In this document: positions 1-8,641 of the stretch, one piece after another
Layout of the letters: every line of letters begins with the position of its first letter
How positions within the stretch are numbered: position 1 is the stretch's first letter
Source of the DNA: Saprospiraceae bacterium
GTDB lineage: Bacteria; Bacteroidota; Bacteroidia; Chitinophagales; Saprospiraceae
Reading direction: 5' to 3'
Length of the DNA: 36,147 nucleotides
NCBI GenBank assembly: GCA_020628145.1
Contig: JAHDFN010000012.1
Coordinates: 1 to 36,147, forward strand
Notes under the pieces: model-generated
What the model saw: the letters and a program-made list of their open reading frames with translations, nothing else
Told to the model about the DNA's origin: nothing
Databases searched by the model: none
Program-made: the position numbers and the translations under genes

Positions 1-394
1 GTAGTATCCCATATGAAATCTTGGTTTTAGGATGAAGCAGTTCCTTTCCATATCTCATGAACCCTCTTTTCTGTTCCTCTGCTCCGAAGATTAATTCCCC
101 CAACTGTGCCCAAAACAAAGCACCGGCACACATGATACAAGGCTCCAAGGTCACATACATTTTACAATCCGGTAAATATTTACTACCCAAATAGTCTGAT
201 GCTGCCGTTAAAGCCAATATCTCTGCATGAGCTGTAACATCTGTCAATAGTTCCGTCTGGTTATGTGCTTTTGCAATAATCCTATTATCACACACCACGA
301 TTGCCCCTACGGGGATTTCCCCTTCTTCATATGCCAGTCGGGCTTGTTCCAAAGCCTTTTTCATGAAATATTCATCAGAATGGATACTCAACAT
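1..394 (-). CDS. tadA: tRNA-adenosine / nucleoside deaminase, TadA-like (partial, C-terminus outside window)
   Basis: Reading leftward from an ATG at 394-392, about 131 residues are visible before the window ends. The protein is a zinc-dependent cytidine/deoxycytidylate deaminase-fold enzyme: His56-Ala-Glu58 is the zinc-ligand/proton-shuttle motif and Pro85-Cys86-Ile-Met-Cys89 supplies the other ligands. The N-terminal stretch MKKALEQARLAYEEGEIPVG (from residue 11) is typical of TadA, which converts A34 to inosine in tRNA-Arg; some homologues act on free guanine or cytosine bases. The start codon overlaps the stop of the upstream methyltransferase gene by one base (TGATG), so the two are probably translationally coupled. 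An internal Met11 is an alternative start. Family assignment is firm; the exact substrate is inferred. Confidence 0.88.
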   Translation of the reverse strand, partial: MLSIHSDEYFMKKALEQARLAYEEGEIPVGAIVVCDNRIIAKAHNQTELLTDVTAHAEILALTAASDYLGSKYLPDCKMYVTLEPCIMCAGALFWAQLGELIFGAEEQKRGFMRYGKELLHPKTKISYGIL

Positions 395-963
395 CAATGA
401 ATCGATTTAGCTTGAATAAACCGGTGGGAATAGGATTTCAATCTAACCTTCTTCCCCTTATTGGTCAAGACATAATCTTCGAAATCCAGAAGGATGTCAT
501 CATACCTTTCAAGATCAGGTCTTTTATGAGGGGTAATGATGATTAATTGTCGAGCTGCCTCAAATAAACGGGAAGCCAATGGATAGCATTTTTTCTCAGG
601 ACAAAGGTGTAATGCAAAACTACAGATAACGGATGAATAGCTTTGGGGAAGGCCCTTTGAAATGATATCATCAAAAGATAGGGGGAGGCAGGGCTTGCCT
701 GTTTTTTCGAAATATGCCCTAGCGGTATAGGGGTCGCAACCCGATGTTTTTGTATTGCCGATGGCAAGCGTGACTTCACCGGCTCCACAACAGAGATCCA
801 AGAAAGAGGAATTATCTATCCTATACTTATTTTTAAGTAGGACTTCATGTACATATTTTTCATGGGGATTGGAATAATCCTTTCCAAAAGCCTCATAATA
901 GGCATCTACACCCCATTCCTGATAAAGGTTTCTAACAGCTATATCACAAGCCTTCTTCTTCAT
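394..963 (-). CDS. Small class I SAM-dependent methyltransferase
   Basis: A 189-residue protein with SAM-binding motif I at residues 54-62 (FLDLCCGAG) and a downstream acidic/Pro region (CDPYT, 76-80) where motif II would lie. No transmembrane segment or signal peptide is visible, so it is probably cytoplasmic. The family is recognisable but the substrate is not; the Cys-Cys inside motif I is less common than the usual D/E-x-G-x-G. The gene overlaps the end of the upstream MCE gene by 20 bases and its stop overlaps the tadA start, so it belongs to the amidase-MCE-MCE-methyltransferase-tadA minus-strand run. Its neighbours are envelope and tRNA-modification genes and do not identify a substrate. 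Confidence 0.75.
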   Translation of the reverse strand: MKKKACDIAVRNLYQEWGVDAYYEAFGKDYSNPHEKYVHEVLLKNKYRIDNSSFLDLCCGAGEVTLAIGNTKTSGCDPYTARAYFEKTGKPCLPLSFDDIISKGLPQSYSSVICSFALHLCPEKKCYPLASRLFEAARQLIIITPHKRPDLERYDDILLDFEDYVLTNKGKKVRLKSYSHRFIQAKSIH

Positions 964-2020
964 CTTTCTTACGGTTCTTGATTACCCGTTTCCTGCTTTT
1001 CAGTGGCATGTAGTTGTAGGGTTTGTCATTAAAATCACGCCCCAAGTTATTGAAGGTAGCCAATGTCGATTCCAAATCCTTGACCAGTTTGTCATCGGTC
1101 AATAAGTAACCAATGGTTCCTTCGCCGCTATTGATTTGAGTGATCAATGAATTGACATCTTTTATCGCATTATCGGCAGAAACCAAAGATGATTTGAGTT
1201 GTTCCAAAGCGGTATCGGCGCCTGATAGTGTACCGTTTACCTTTCCTAATGTCCCATCCACACCTGAAATGGTTTTTTGTAAATCCAATTGTTTGAGGTT
1301 TGAAGTCAGGGTAACCGCATTGTCGAGAATGCCTGTGATTTTAGCATTGCCGTTTTCAAGATTCCCCGTAAGGGATTCCATGTTTTCCAGAATGTTATCC
1401 AATTTACCGACGGACGAACCGATAAGGACATCCAATTTTTGTGTCAATTGTTTCAGGTTCTCTGTTGTTTGTTGGATATTACGGAGCGTAACGGCCGCAA
1501 GGGCATCATTTTCAGGATTGGCTACCCGTTTATTTAGATTGTCCATCATTCCATCCAAGTCCCCCTTGGCATTTTCCATATATTCGTTCAGGTCGATACC
1601 CAGCATGGATTCAACCATACCTACTTTCCTTCCCAGCAAAAAAGATCCTTCTTCCAAACAATCCGGTCCCGAACAAAAGCCTTCGCTTTCCAAGACCACT
1701 ACCATTCCTTCCATCAAACCACCACTGGTCAAAGAAGCTTTGGTTCCTTTAGGGATCATGATATCTCCTTTGATATCCAATTCTGCAACAACCGTTTTAG
1801 GATTATCAGGATTCAGATACAGATCATTGACTATCCCTACCTTATAACCACTGAGTAATACGGGTGCTGAATTCGACAGCCCGGAAACGTCGTTGTACAC
1901 CACTTTGTAAATCTTGGTATTTGAAAACAGGTTTTTACCTTTGATGAAGGTAAAACCCCAAATAGTCAAGGCAATTGCCACTACAGTCAGGATACCAATT
2001 CTTACTTCATTCGAAAACAT
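944..2020 (-). CDS. MCE/MlaD family lipid-transport protein (second of a tandem pair)
   Basis: A 358-residue protein: N-terminal membrane anchor (about residues 8-27), then one MCE domain (about 35-115) with the typical KVVYNDVSGLSNSAPVLLSG start, then a long helical Ser/Thr/Asn-rich stretch (about 150-330) likely to form coiled coil. MCE proteins form hexameric rings or tubes that carry phospholipids between inner and outer membranes, normally with an MlaE/MlaF-type permease and ATPase; neither is encoded here. The C-terminus carries PYNYMPLKSRKR followed by a basic/acidic tail, almost the same as in the upstream paralogue, so the pair probably arose by duplication. It lies 92 bases downstream of that paralogue and overlaps the next gene by 20 bases. 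Confidence 0.88.
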   Translation of the reverse strand: MFSNEVRIGILTVVAIALTIWGFTFIKGKNLFSNTKIYKVVYNDVSGLSNSAPVLLSGYKVGIVNDLYLNPDNPKTVVAELDIKGDIMIPKGTKASLTSGGLMEGMVVVLESEGFCSGPDCLEEGSFLLGRKVGMVESMLGIDLNEYMENAKGDLDGMMDNLNKRVANPENDALAAVTLRNIQQTTENLKQLTQKLDVLIGSSVGKLDNILENMESLTGNLENGNAKITGILDNAVTLTSNLKQLDLQKTISGVDGTLGKVNGTLSGADTALEQLKSSLVSADNAIKDVNSLITQINSGEGTIGYLLTDDKLVKDLESTLATFNNLGRDFNDKPYNYMPLKSRKRVIKNRKKDEEEGL

Positions 2021-2112
2021 ATCTTAAGGATTTAAATTATCAGCAAATGTATCACTAGAAACCGGATAAAAAAAACGGGTAGGATGTCATGGGATAACAT
2101 ACGATACAACGA

Positions 2113-3210
2113 TCATTCGGTTTGTTCCGTTTTCTCTTTTTTGGCTTTTTTCTTATAAAAACGCTTGCGGCTTTTTAAAGGGATGAACAAGTACGGTTTT
2201 TCTTCAAAATCTCTACTCAATTGGTTCAATGTAGCCATTGTCCTGTCCAAATCTTTCGAAAACCTTTCCTTATCCATAATATAGGCAACGGTATTATCTC
2301 CCTTTTGGGCTTCTTCCATTATATCATTCAGTTCTTTCATCAAGTTTTTAGCCTTACTCATGGTTTGTTCGGCATTGGTCATATCCATTTCCAAACCCGT
2401 CTGCATATTCCCCACCCTTTTCATTGTAGCATCGGCCTTAGTCATCGTAGCATCAATTGATAACTCATCCAGTTTTTTCAAAATCAAATCGGCATCAGCC
2501 TGTATCCTGTCCATTTTCCCACCTGCATCAAGGTTATTCTGGATGGATTCCATATTGGCATTCACTTTTTCATATTTAGCATTCAGATTATTTTGGATGG
2601 ATTCCATTTCCTTTTGCAAACCTGCCATTTTCGTTTCAAGAAAATCCATATTCCTTAGAGACTCCGCTACGATATTATCACTTTCGGGATTAGTATATTC
2701 ATCCGTTATCTGAGCAAAAAGATCCTTCATCTTATCTAAAGAAAATTGATCTGCTGTTTCATCTTCATTGCCTCCCCCCGCATAGGTTTCCATTAAACCG
2801 ATTTTTCTTCCTTGGAGATAATCCCCGTCATCGGCACAATAATCTTCGGTACAATAGCCTTTCATTTCAATGATAATGATATTTCCATCTATAAGTCCCC
2901 CGCTGGCAATAGCAGCTACGGCATCTTTTGGAATATCATATTTTCCCTTTACTTTCAATTCGACCAGAACGGTCTGAGGATTTTCCGGATTGACTCCGAT
3001 TTTTTTGACTTTTCCTACTTTTACTCCCCTGATATTCACATCCGCACCCTTACTTAATCCGGAAACATCGTCAAAAACTACTTTGAAAATATTATTGTCA
3101 GCAAACCAATCATTTTTTTGCAAATAAATGAAAGCAGCAGTCAGTATTGCGAAAATAAGGAAATAAAGAAGACCTGATTTCAGATTGTCAGTCTTGGATG
3201 GTTGTGGCAT
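2113..3210 (-). CDS. MCE/MlaD family lipid-transport protein (first of a tandem pair)
   Basis: A 365-residue protein with a single N-terminal transmembrane helix (about residues 12-30), an MCE domain (about 40-120; FKVVFDDVSGLSKGADVNIR) and a long helical region. That region contains an internal near-duplication, MESIQNNLNAK and MESIQNNLDAG (about residues 200-230). The C-terminal motif PYLFIPLKSRKR is shared with the downstream paralogue and may be a conserved assembly or periplasm-spanning end. Its expected role is trafficking of phospholipid or other lipid across the periplasm, anchored in the inner membrane. It follows the amidase gene, separated by a 162-bp palindromic element that may impede read-through. 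Confidence 0.88.
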   Translation of the reverse strand: MPQPSKTDNLKSGLLYFLIFAILTAAFIYLQKNDWFADNNIFKVVFDDVSGLSKGADVNIRGVKVGKVKKIGVNPENPQTVLVELKVKGKYDIPKDAVAAIASGGLIDGNIIIIEMKGYCTEDYCADDGDYLQGRKIGLMETYAGGGNEDETADQFSLDKMKDLFAQITDEYTNPESDNIVAESLRNMDFLETKMAGLQKEMESIQNNLNAKYEKVNANMESIQNNLDAGGKMDRIQADADLILKKLDELSIDATMTKADATMKRVGNMQTGLEMDMTNAEQTMSKAKNLMKELNDIMEEAQKGDNTVAYIMDKERFSKDLDRTMATLNQLSRDFEEKPYLFIPLKSRKRFYKKKAKKEKTEQTE

Positions 3211-3240
3211 ATTTTTAATTGGTTATGTGTATAAAGGAAC

Positions 3241-3408
3241 TTAGAGTATGTTTAAATTTTAATAATTGGTCTGCGAAACTCACTTTATTGCTTACTCTTC
3301 GTTAAAAAATCAGGCTTGATAGCCCTGCTATCATCCCGATTTTCCGCCTTGATTAAGCAATATATTGATGTTTCTCGACATAAAGACCAAATTTTAAACA
3401 TACTCTTA
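3241..3408. repeat. MITE-like imperfect palindrome, 162 bp, at the amidase stop codon
   Basis: Perfect 13-bp terminal inverted repeats are present: GAGTATGTTTAAA at 3244-3256 and its reverse complement at 3393-3405. Inside, the arms continue to pair imperfectly; for example ATTGCTTA recurs in inverted orientation near both ends of the inner arms. The exact centre (3317-3333) is a perfect hairpin TGATAGC-CCT-GCTATCA. The element is flanked by TTA at 3241-3243 and at 3406-3408, a possible 3-bp target duplication, and the right-hand TTA is the amidase TAA stop read on the minus strand. No protein is encoded. It shares length and core with the element at 31788-31952. A mobile origin is inferred; a large terminator hairpin is the alternative. 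Confidence 0.7.
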
Positions 3409-4710
3409 AAGTCCCAACTCAGACAAGGCCATTAGCAAATCGATTCTTCTTTCATTTTTATAGGCTACTATAAAACTGCCTGCAAATCCTTTTTGTTCCA
3501 GTGATTCGATTTCTTTACGGGCCTTTTCATAATTGTCACCGAAATCCTTAATCAAATAACGGAATTGGCCGTTGTATGATTTTTCTATAACAATTCTATT
3601 CCGTAAAGATAACCATTTGCCTGATTGTAAATCCAGCTTATTTTCAACAACTGCCAATTGGATACCAAATTCTATACTACCGGATGTTTTTTTCTTACCG
3701 GGTAATTCAGAAACCCTCAATTTCCCGGTTGTGGACTTTGGTTTTACAGAAAAAGAAGTTTGTTTGCCATCCATTGTTAATTTGAAATCTACGAAGGCAC
3801 GGTAAATCCTATAAGCCATTTCGTCCTGACCTTTTTTGGATGTCAGTTTTTTCATTTCATGGGTATTGGATAAATACCCTGTTTCTACTAAAACACTTGG
3901 CATGGCAGTCCTTCTTAAAACCATAAAACCTGCCTGATGAACTCCTCTGCTGGTCACCCCATTCAATTTTTCCTCAAACAATTGAGCAAAGGCCAAACTT
4001 TGCTCCAAAAAAGCATTCTGATAGGAATTAATGATAATATCATATAATGGAGAACCTTTCTCTACACCGTATTCTTCGTACTGATTTTCATAATCCTCTT
4101 CCAGCTTTACCACATCGTTTTCACGTTTGATGACTTCCATGTTTTCACCGGCTTTTTCCAATCCCATTACATAGGTTTCTACTCCATTGATTTGCGATTT
4201 CCGGAACGAATTGCAATGGATGGAAATAAATAGGTCGGCATTTTTATCATTGGCTATCTTGGCTCTTTTCTTGAGCGGAACAAAAACATCCGTTTTACGG
4301 GTATATACGACTTTCACCTCCGGGTAATTGGATTTAATGTAATTCCCCAACCTCAAGGCTATGGCCAATGCTACATTTTTTTCTTTGGCTCCATTACTGG
4401 CCGAAGTGCCATCGTCCTTGCCACCGTGTCCGGGATCCAAAACCACGGTTTTCAGGGAGTAATCATCCCAATCCCTAGCATATAGATCATCTAAATCATT
4501 CAGGGTTCGGATGATTGTCGTACCACATTTGTTGAAACGTGATTGCCCAAATGAAAAAACCTTTGGATGTTCTTTGTTTATACTTTTATCATTTCCTTTG
4601 TAAAGTTTACTTTTACCATTTGTTTGAGAAATGTTAAAACAGTTGGCAAAACAAGGCAATGAACAGAATAACATCGTTTGTATGAATAGTAGTAGTCGAA
4701 TGGTTCCCAT
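3406..4710 (-). CDS. N-acetylmuramoyl-L-alanine amidase (Amidase_3) with C-terminal SPOR-like region
   Basis: A 434-residue secreted enzyme that cleaves the amide between N-acetylmuramic acid and the peptide stem of peptidoglycan. Residues 1-24 look like a signal peptide. The Amidase_3 domain runs about 87-290, with zinc ligands His95 (DPGHGG), Glu110 and His165 (SIHCNS) and catalytic Glu275 (VLVETGY). A long insert (about 185-235) lies before the final helix and strand, as in AmiC-like enzymes with a regulatory helix. The last 90 residues (IEFGIQLAVVENK to the end) resemble a SPOR domain, which binds denuded septal glycan; this is by eye. The gene is divergent from lptD, with 69 bases between them. 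The stop codon is formed at the edge of the downstream palindromic element. Confidence 0.9.
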   Translation of the reverse strand: MGTIRLLLFIQTMLFCSLPCFANCFNISQTNGKSKLYKGNDKSINKEHPKVFSFGQSRFNKCGTTIIRTLNDLDDLYARDWDDYSLKTVVLDPGHGGKDDGTSASNGAKEKNVALAIALRLGNYIKSNYPEVKVVYTRKTDVFVPLKKRAKIANDKNADLFISIHCNSFRKSQINGVETYVMGLEKAGENMEVIKRENDVVKLEEDYENQYEEYGVEKGSPLYDIIINSYQNAFLEQSLAFAQLFEEKLNGVTSRGVHQAGFMVLRRTAMPSVLVETGYLSNTHEMKKLTSKKGQDEMAYRIYRAFVDFKLTMDGKQTSFSVKPKSTTGKLRVSELPGKKKTSGSIEFGIQLAVVENKLDLQSGKWLSLRNRIVIEKSYNGQFRYLIKDFGDNYEKARKEIESLEQKGFAGSFIVAYKNERRIDLLMALSELGL

Positions 4711-4758
4711 AGTTAAAGAAAATCTTTGTTTTTAGACAACAAAATTCCCTGTGCTTTA

Positions 4759-4766
4759 CAAATATA
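4759..4766 (-). promoter_or_regulatory. Predicted -7 box of the amidase gene
   Basis: On the minus strand this reads TATATTTG, a perfect match to the Bacteroidota -7 consensus TAnnTTTG, 49 bases before the amidase start. A clear -33 TTTG is not seen, only a T-rich stretch about 18 bases upstream, and that stretch lies inside the first codons of lptD. Confidence 0.45.
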
Positions 4767-4779
4767 AGATAAAAATCTC

Positions 4780-7581
4780 TTGAGAAAATTTGTCACCACA
4801 TACCTTATGATAATTTTATCTTTTGGCATCATGAATGCACAAAAGACTCCGGGGAAATCTACACAAAAACCTGTCCGAACTCCTATCAAAACCGACGATA
4901 CGCCTTCAGGAAGTGAAAAATCCGTCAAAAATTCCATTAAAAACAATACTGATACGGATTCTATTGCTCCCCAACAGGTTATAGATGTGAAAATAACAGA
5001 TGATCCACTAGAAGCCCAATTGGATTATAGTGCCGAAGACTCCATGTGGCTGGATGTCATCAACAATAAAATATACCTATGGGGAAATGCCAAGGTGAAA
5101 TATGAAGCAATGGAACTCACTGCCGGGCATATCATTTTTGATCAAAAGAATAACCTCATCACAGCAGAAGGAATTCCCGATAGTTTAGGTAGGAATTCGG
5201 AAATCCCACAGTTTAGTGATGGGAATCAGAGTTTTAAGGCTAAAAAGATGAAGTATAACTTCAAGACGAAAAAGGGAATTATTTCTGATGTGACAACACA
5301 GGAAAATGATCTTTATATTCATTCGGAACAAACCGTTTTCCAGAGTTTCGATCAAAAAGACAGCCTTTACAAAAGTGAAGATGTGATTTTCAGCCATAAT
5401 TCAATATTCACTACATGTGATCATGAAGAACCCCATTTCGGAATCAGGAGTAAGCGGCAAAAAGTTATTGCCAATAAAATCATTGTAGTAGGTCCGTCCA
5501 ATTTGGAAATTGCCGGCATACAGACTCCCCTGTGGCTTCCTTTTGGTTTTTTCCCTATCAAAAAAGGGCAACGCTCCGGTCTTATTTTTCCGAGGAATTA
5601 CGAAAATTCAAGGGATTTAGGGTTTGGGCTTAGGAATGTAGGATATTATTGGGGGATTAATGATAAATATGATTTCCAACTCACCGGGGATATTTACACT
5701 CGTGGGACATGGCGACTCAATTCCACCTTCCGGTATAATATCAGATATAAATATTCGGGAAGCCTGACAATGGGTTATGCTTGGAACAACCTTGGAGATG
5801 GCCGCTTTTCAGACGATCCATTGAAAAAGGATATACAGAAGAATTTCAGGGTAAACTGGACATTCAACCAATCCAATAAAGCTCATCCCACCCGGACATT
5901 CAATGCTTCAGTAGATTTTCAAATTAACGGTGCCCAACGTTTCAACAACAACAACATCGATAATGTCCTCAATAACATTATGACTTCAAGCATCAGTTAT
6001 AATCAACGATTTCCGGGTAAACCCTTTACACTGACAGCAAGTATCAACCACTCCCAAAATACCAATACGAATGACATCACCATCAAAGCCCCCAACCTTA
6101 GATTCAATATGAAGAGGATTTATCCTTTCAAAAAGAAAAAAAGGATCGGCAAGGAAAAATGGTTTGAGAAAATCGGTATCAATTACAGTTTGGAGGCTTT
6201 GGGGCAAATCAGAACCAAAGACACATTACTTTTTGAAAAAGAAACCTGGGATGAATTCCAATATGGGTTCAGACACAAGACTTCATTGGAGTCCCCTATT
6301 CGTTTCCTTAAGAATTTCAGTTTCAACCCTACAATGAATTATTCAGAAACATGGTTGTTTGAGTATATCCAAAAGGATTATATTGAAACAGTTGATACTA
6401 TCATAACCTATCAAACCGATCCTAACAACCCTGAAGATTCCCTAGAAATCATAAGTTACAATATATCCGGAAGTACTGAAACATTTGATATCAATGGATT
6501 CAAGCCTTTAAGGCAATTGAATACCGGATTCAACATTTCCACGGATATCTATTCCACTCTATTATTCAAAAAAGGAAGGTTGAGAGGATTGAGATGGACG
6601 ATGCGGCCGGCGATAGGTTTCAATTTCACACCTGATTACACGAATGAAAAATGGGGCTATTTCGAGTATTATTCTCGAAATGAAGAAGAAGACGATATCA
6701 GATATTCTATTTTTGAAGGCAATGTCTTCAATCAACTTCCATCTTCGATTGGAAAACAAATGAACCTTACCTATAGCATCAATAATATATTCGAAGGCAA
6801 GTTCCTTTCCAAGCGGGATACAATCAATCCCGTCAAACGCTTCAAGATATTTGATAACATTTCCGTCAGGGGGGACTACAACTTTGCAAAGGACAGCCTG
6901 AAATTCTCTCCTATCAGCATGGCCGGTACTGCGAGGTTCTTCAATAATATTACAACCCTCACTCTTAATGCCGCCTTTGATCCATATATCCAAGATAATA
7001 GTGGGAAAACAATTAATACAACCCGATGGGAAGCAGAAAAGAGACTATTGCGTTTTGATCGCCTGAATATCCGACTGAGTAACAGGATCTCCTTGAGGGA
7101 TATAAAAAAATGGTTCAATATCATAGACAAGGATGAAGAATCGGGTAATAAGAACAATTCCAATCCAGCACCAACGGGGCCACTCGGTGGGAATAATTTC
7201 GGAAACAACCAATTCCAACCAACGGCTAATTACTCTTCCCAGTTCTTGGGAGATTTCTCATTGGAACATCTAATCAATTTCAGGGTCCAACCCGACACTG
7301 TGATTATAAGTTCCAATACATTGAACCTAAGAACCCAATTAAACCTTTCTCCCAAATGGCATATGAATATCAGGATGGGATTCGATTTCAATACCATGAA
7401 TCTGACGTACCCCGACCTGAGTATTTCGAGGGATTTACATTGTTGGAACATGGGTTTCAATTGGCAACCTTCCAGGGCAACCTATTCCTTTTTCCTCAAG
7501 GTCAATCCCGGCTCACTTGATTTCATCAGTGTCCCCTGGAGCAAAAACCAAATCGACAGTAATTTCGGAGGATTTAGATGA
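4780..7581 (+). CDS. lptD: LptD-like outer-membrane LPS assembly protein (OstA family)
   Basis: A 933-residue outer-membrane protein expected to insert lipopolysaccharide into the outer leaflet. The start is TTG at 4780; it is chosen because it gives the signal peptide MRKFVTTYLMIILSFGIMNA, whereas the first in-frame ATG (4807) removes the basic n-region. A Thr/Pro/Lys-rich linker (about 21-60) is followed by an OstA/LptA-like beta-jellyroll (about 70-215; NNKIYLWGNAKVKYEAMELT, AGHIIFDQKNNLITAEG), then the barrel with the family signature TPLWLPFGFFPIKKGQRSG near residue 250. The remainder consists of alternating beta-strands ending in an aromatic-rich segment. The divergent amidase and MCE genes make this an envelope-building neighbourhood. 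The downstream methyltransferase begins 7 bases after the stop. Confidence 0.88.
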   Translation: MRKFVTTYLMIILSFGIMNAQKTPGKSTQKPVRTPIKTDDTPSGSEKSVKNSIKNNTDTDSIAPQQVIDVKITDDPLEAQLDYSAEDSMWLDVINNKIYLWGNAKVKYEAMELTAGHIIFDQKNNLITAEGIPDSLGRNSEIPQFSDGNQSFKAKKMKYNFKTKKGIISDVTTQENDLYIHSEQTVFQSFDQKDSLYKSEDVIFSHNSIFTTCDHEEPHFGIRSKRQKVIANKIIVVGPSNLEIAGIQTPLWLPFGFFPIKKGQRSGLIFPRNYENSRDLGFGLRNVGYYWGINDKYDFQLTGDIYTRGTWRLNSTFRYNIRYKYSGSLTMGYAWNNLGDGRFSDDPLKKDIQKNFRVNWTFNQSNKAHPTRTFNASVDFQINGAQRFNNNNIDNVLNNIMTSSISYNQRFPGKPFTLTASINHSQNTNTNDITIKAPNLRFNMKRIYPFKKKKRIGKEKWFEKIGINYSLEALGQIRTKDTLLFEKETWDEFQYGFRHKTSLESPIRFLKNFSFNPTMNYSETWLFEYIQKDYIETVDTIITYQTDPNNPEDSLEIISYNISGSTETFDINGFKPLRQLNTGFNISTDIYSTLLFKKGRLRGLRWTMRPAIGFNFTPDYTNEKWGYFEYYSRNEEEDDIRYSIFEGNVFNQLPSSIGKQMNLTYSINNIFEGKFLSKRDTINPVKRFKIFDNISVRGDYNFAKDSLKFSPISMAGTARFFNNITTLTLNAAFDPYIQDNSGKTINTTRWEAEKRLLRFDRLNIRLSNRISLRDIKKWFNIIDKDEESGNKNNSNPAPTGPLGGNNFGNNQFQPTANYSSQFLGDFSLEHLINFRVQPDTVIISSNTLNLRTQLNLSPKWHMNIRMGFDFNTMNLTYPDLSISRDLHCWNMGFNWQPSRATYSFFLKVNPGSLDFISVPWSKNQIDSNFGGFR

Positions 7582-7588
7582 TGTAATT

Positions 7589-8518
7589 ATGAACCAAAGC
7601 GAACTCAAAACCTATTTGGATAAAACAGATGCCATCATCGGTAAGGATTGGCTACAAAATGCTACATCCGAGCCTAGCGAAATCGCATCATATTATACCA
7701 AACTCAGGAAATTTTATCATAAAATGCACTCCGAGGAAGGAGCTATGCATTTCCCTATCAAGCCCTTGGAGGGGGGGAGCCATGCAGAAGGACTGATGTT
7801 CCATGTGAATGATTTGGACAATATCATTAAGAAAAACAATTATAAACGGGTCATGGAATTCGGTTGTGGTGTCGGATTCAATATCATTAACCTTGCAAGG
7901 ATGAACCCGGAAGTTGAATTCATCGGTTATGATTTGACGCTCAATAATCTGATCAAAGCCAAACAAAAAGCGAGGGAAAGAAGATTGGAAAACGTTCTCT
8001 TCAGGAAAGGCAATTTCGACACGATGCAATCTTCCGATTTCAAAAAACAGGATATGATTTTCGCCATAGAAGCCTTGTGCCATTCCAAAGACTTGGACGC
8101 TGTGATAAGAAAAAGCCATGAAATTCTAAATCCTAACGGAAGAATGGTCATATTCGATGGATATGGAACCCAGAAATCCAGATCCGCCGATGACAATACG
8201 CTCAAAGCAGCCGATTATTTCTCAAAGGGGTTTTTCCTGCCCAATCCCCAATATCTTGACGAGACATTGTCTTCCACCCGAGCCACCGGTTTCGAATCCG
8301 TCTTGGTCAAGGATTACACCCAGAATATCCTTTCTAATTTTGTACGGTTCGAAGATGGTGTAAAGTTAATATTCAGATTTCCCCGGCTTACCCGTTTGCT
8401 GATCAAATTCAGGATTCTTCCTATAGAAGTTTTCAGACATGGCTTGGCCGGGCTATATGGCCCCTTCCTCTTGAAATACGAATATGCCGGGTATTTCAAA
8501 ATTGTAGCTACAAAATGA
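7589..8518 (+). CDS. Class I SAM-dependent methyltransferase (UbiE/sterol-methyltransferase-like)
   Basis: A 309-residue protein starting at the ATG at 7589, seven bases after the lptD stop; a longer reading frame reaches 7517 but would overlap lptD by 65 bases. SAM motif I is at residues 88-96 (VMEFGCGVG), followed by FIGYDLT (motif II region) and a motif-IV-like AIEALCHSKD, which resembles the sterol and small-molecule C/N-methyltransferases. The C-terminal 80 residues are hydrophobic-basic (VKLIFRFPRLTRLLIKFRIL) and may touch membrane. Close spacing suggests cotranscription with lptD, but I infer no role in LPS assembly from that alone. Confidence 0.78.
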   Translation: MNQSELKTYLDKTDAIIGKDWLQNATSEPSEIASYYTKLRKFYHKMHSEEGAMHFPIKPLEGGSHAEGLMFHVNDLDNIIKKNNYKRVMEFGCGVGFNIINLARMNPEVEFIGYDLTLNNLIKAKQKARERRLENVLFRKGNFDTMQSSDFKKQDMIFAIEALCHSKDLDAVIRKSHEILNPNGRMVIFDGYGTQKSRSADDNTLKAADYFSKGFFLPNPQYLDETLSSTRATGFESVLVKDYTQNILSNFVRFEDGVKLIFRFPRLTRLLIKFRILPIEVFRHGLAGLYGPFLLKYEYAGYFKIVATK

Positions 8519-8581
8519 CAATTACCATCTTCCTTTTCACAAATTGAGTGAAAAATCTTTTTAACAAGACACTCCCCCTAT

Positions 8582-8614
8582 TTTACATACGTTATGTCAA
8601 GAGTATTATCTTTG
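8582..8614 (+). promoter_or_regulatory. Predicted promoter of the T9SS cargo gene
   Basis: TATCTTTG at 8607-8614 matches the Bacteroidota -7 consensus TAnnTTTG exactly. A TTTA tetramer lies 21 bases upstream (8582-8585), where the -33 TTTG element is expected. The distance to the preferred ATG at 8642 is 27 bases. Confidence 0.5.
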
Positions 8615-8641
8615 TGACTCGTTTAATCAATGTACCCGACA

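Noticed and set aside
1140-1847. Long open frame on the plus strand opposite the MCE gene
   Set aside because: It is the antisense shadow of a well-supported MCE gene and has low-complexity Ser/Leu composition with no family pattern.
6562-6993. Minus-strand open frame within lptD
   Set aside because: It lies wholly inside the beta-barrel coding region of lptD and shows no recognisable domain.
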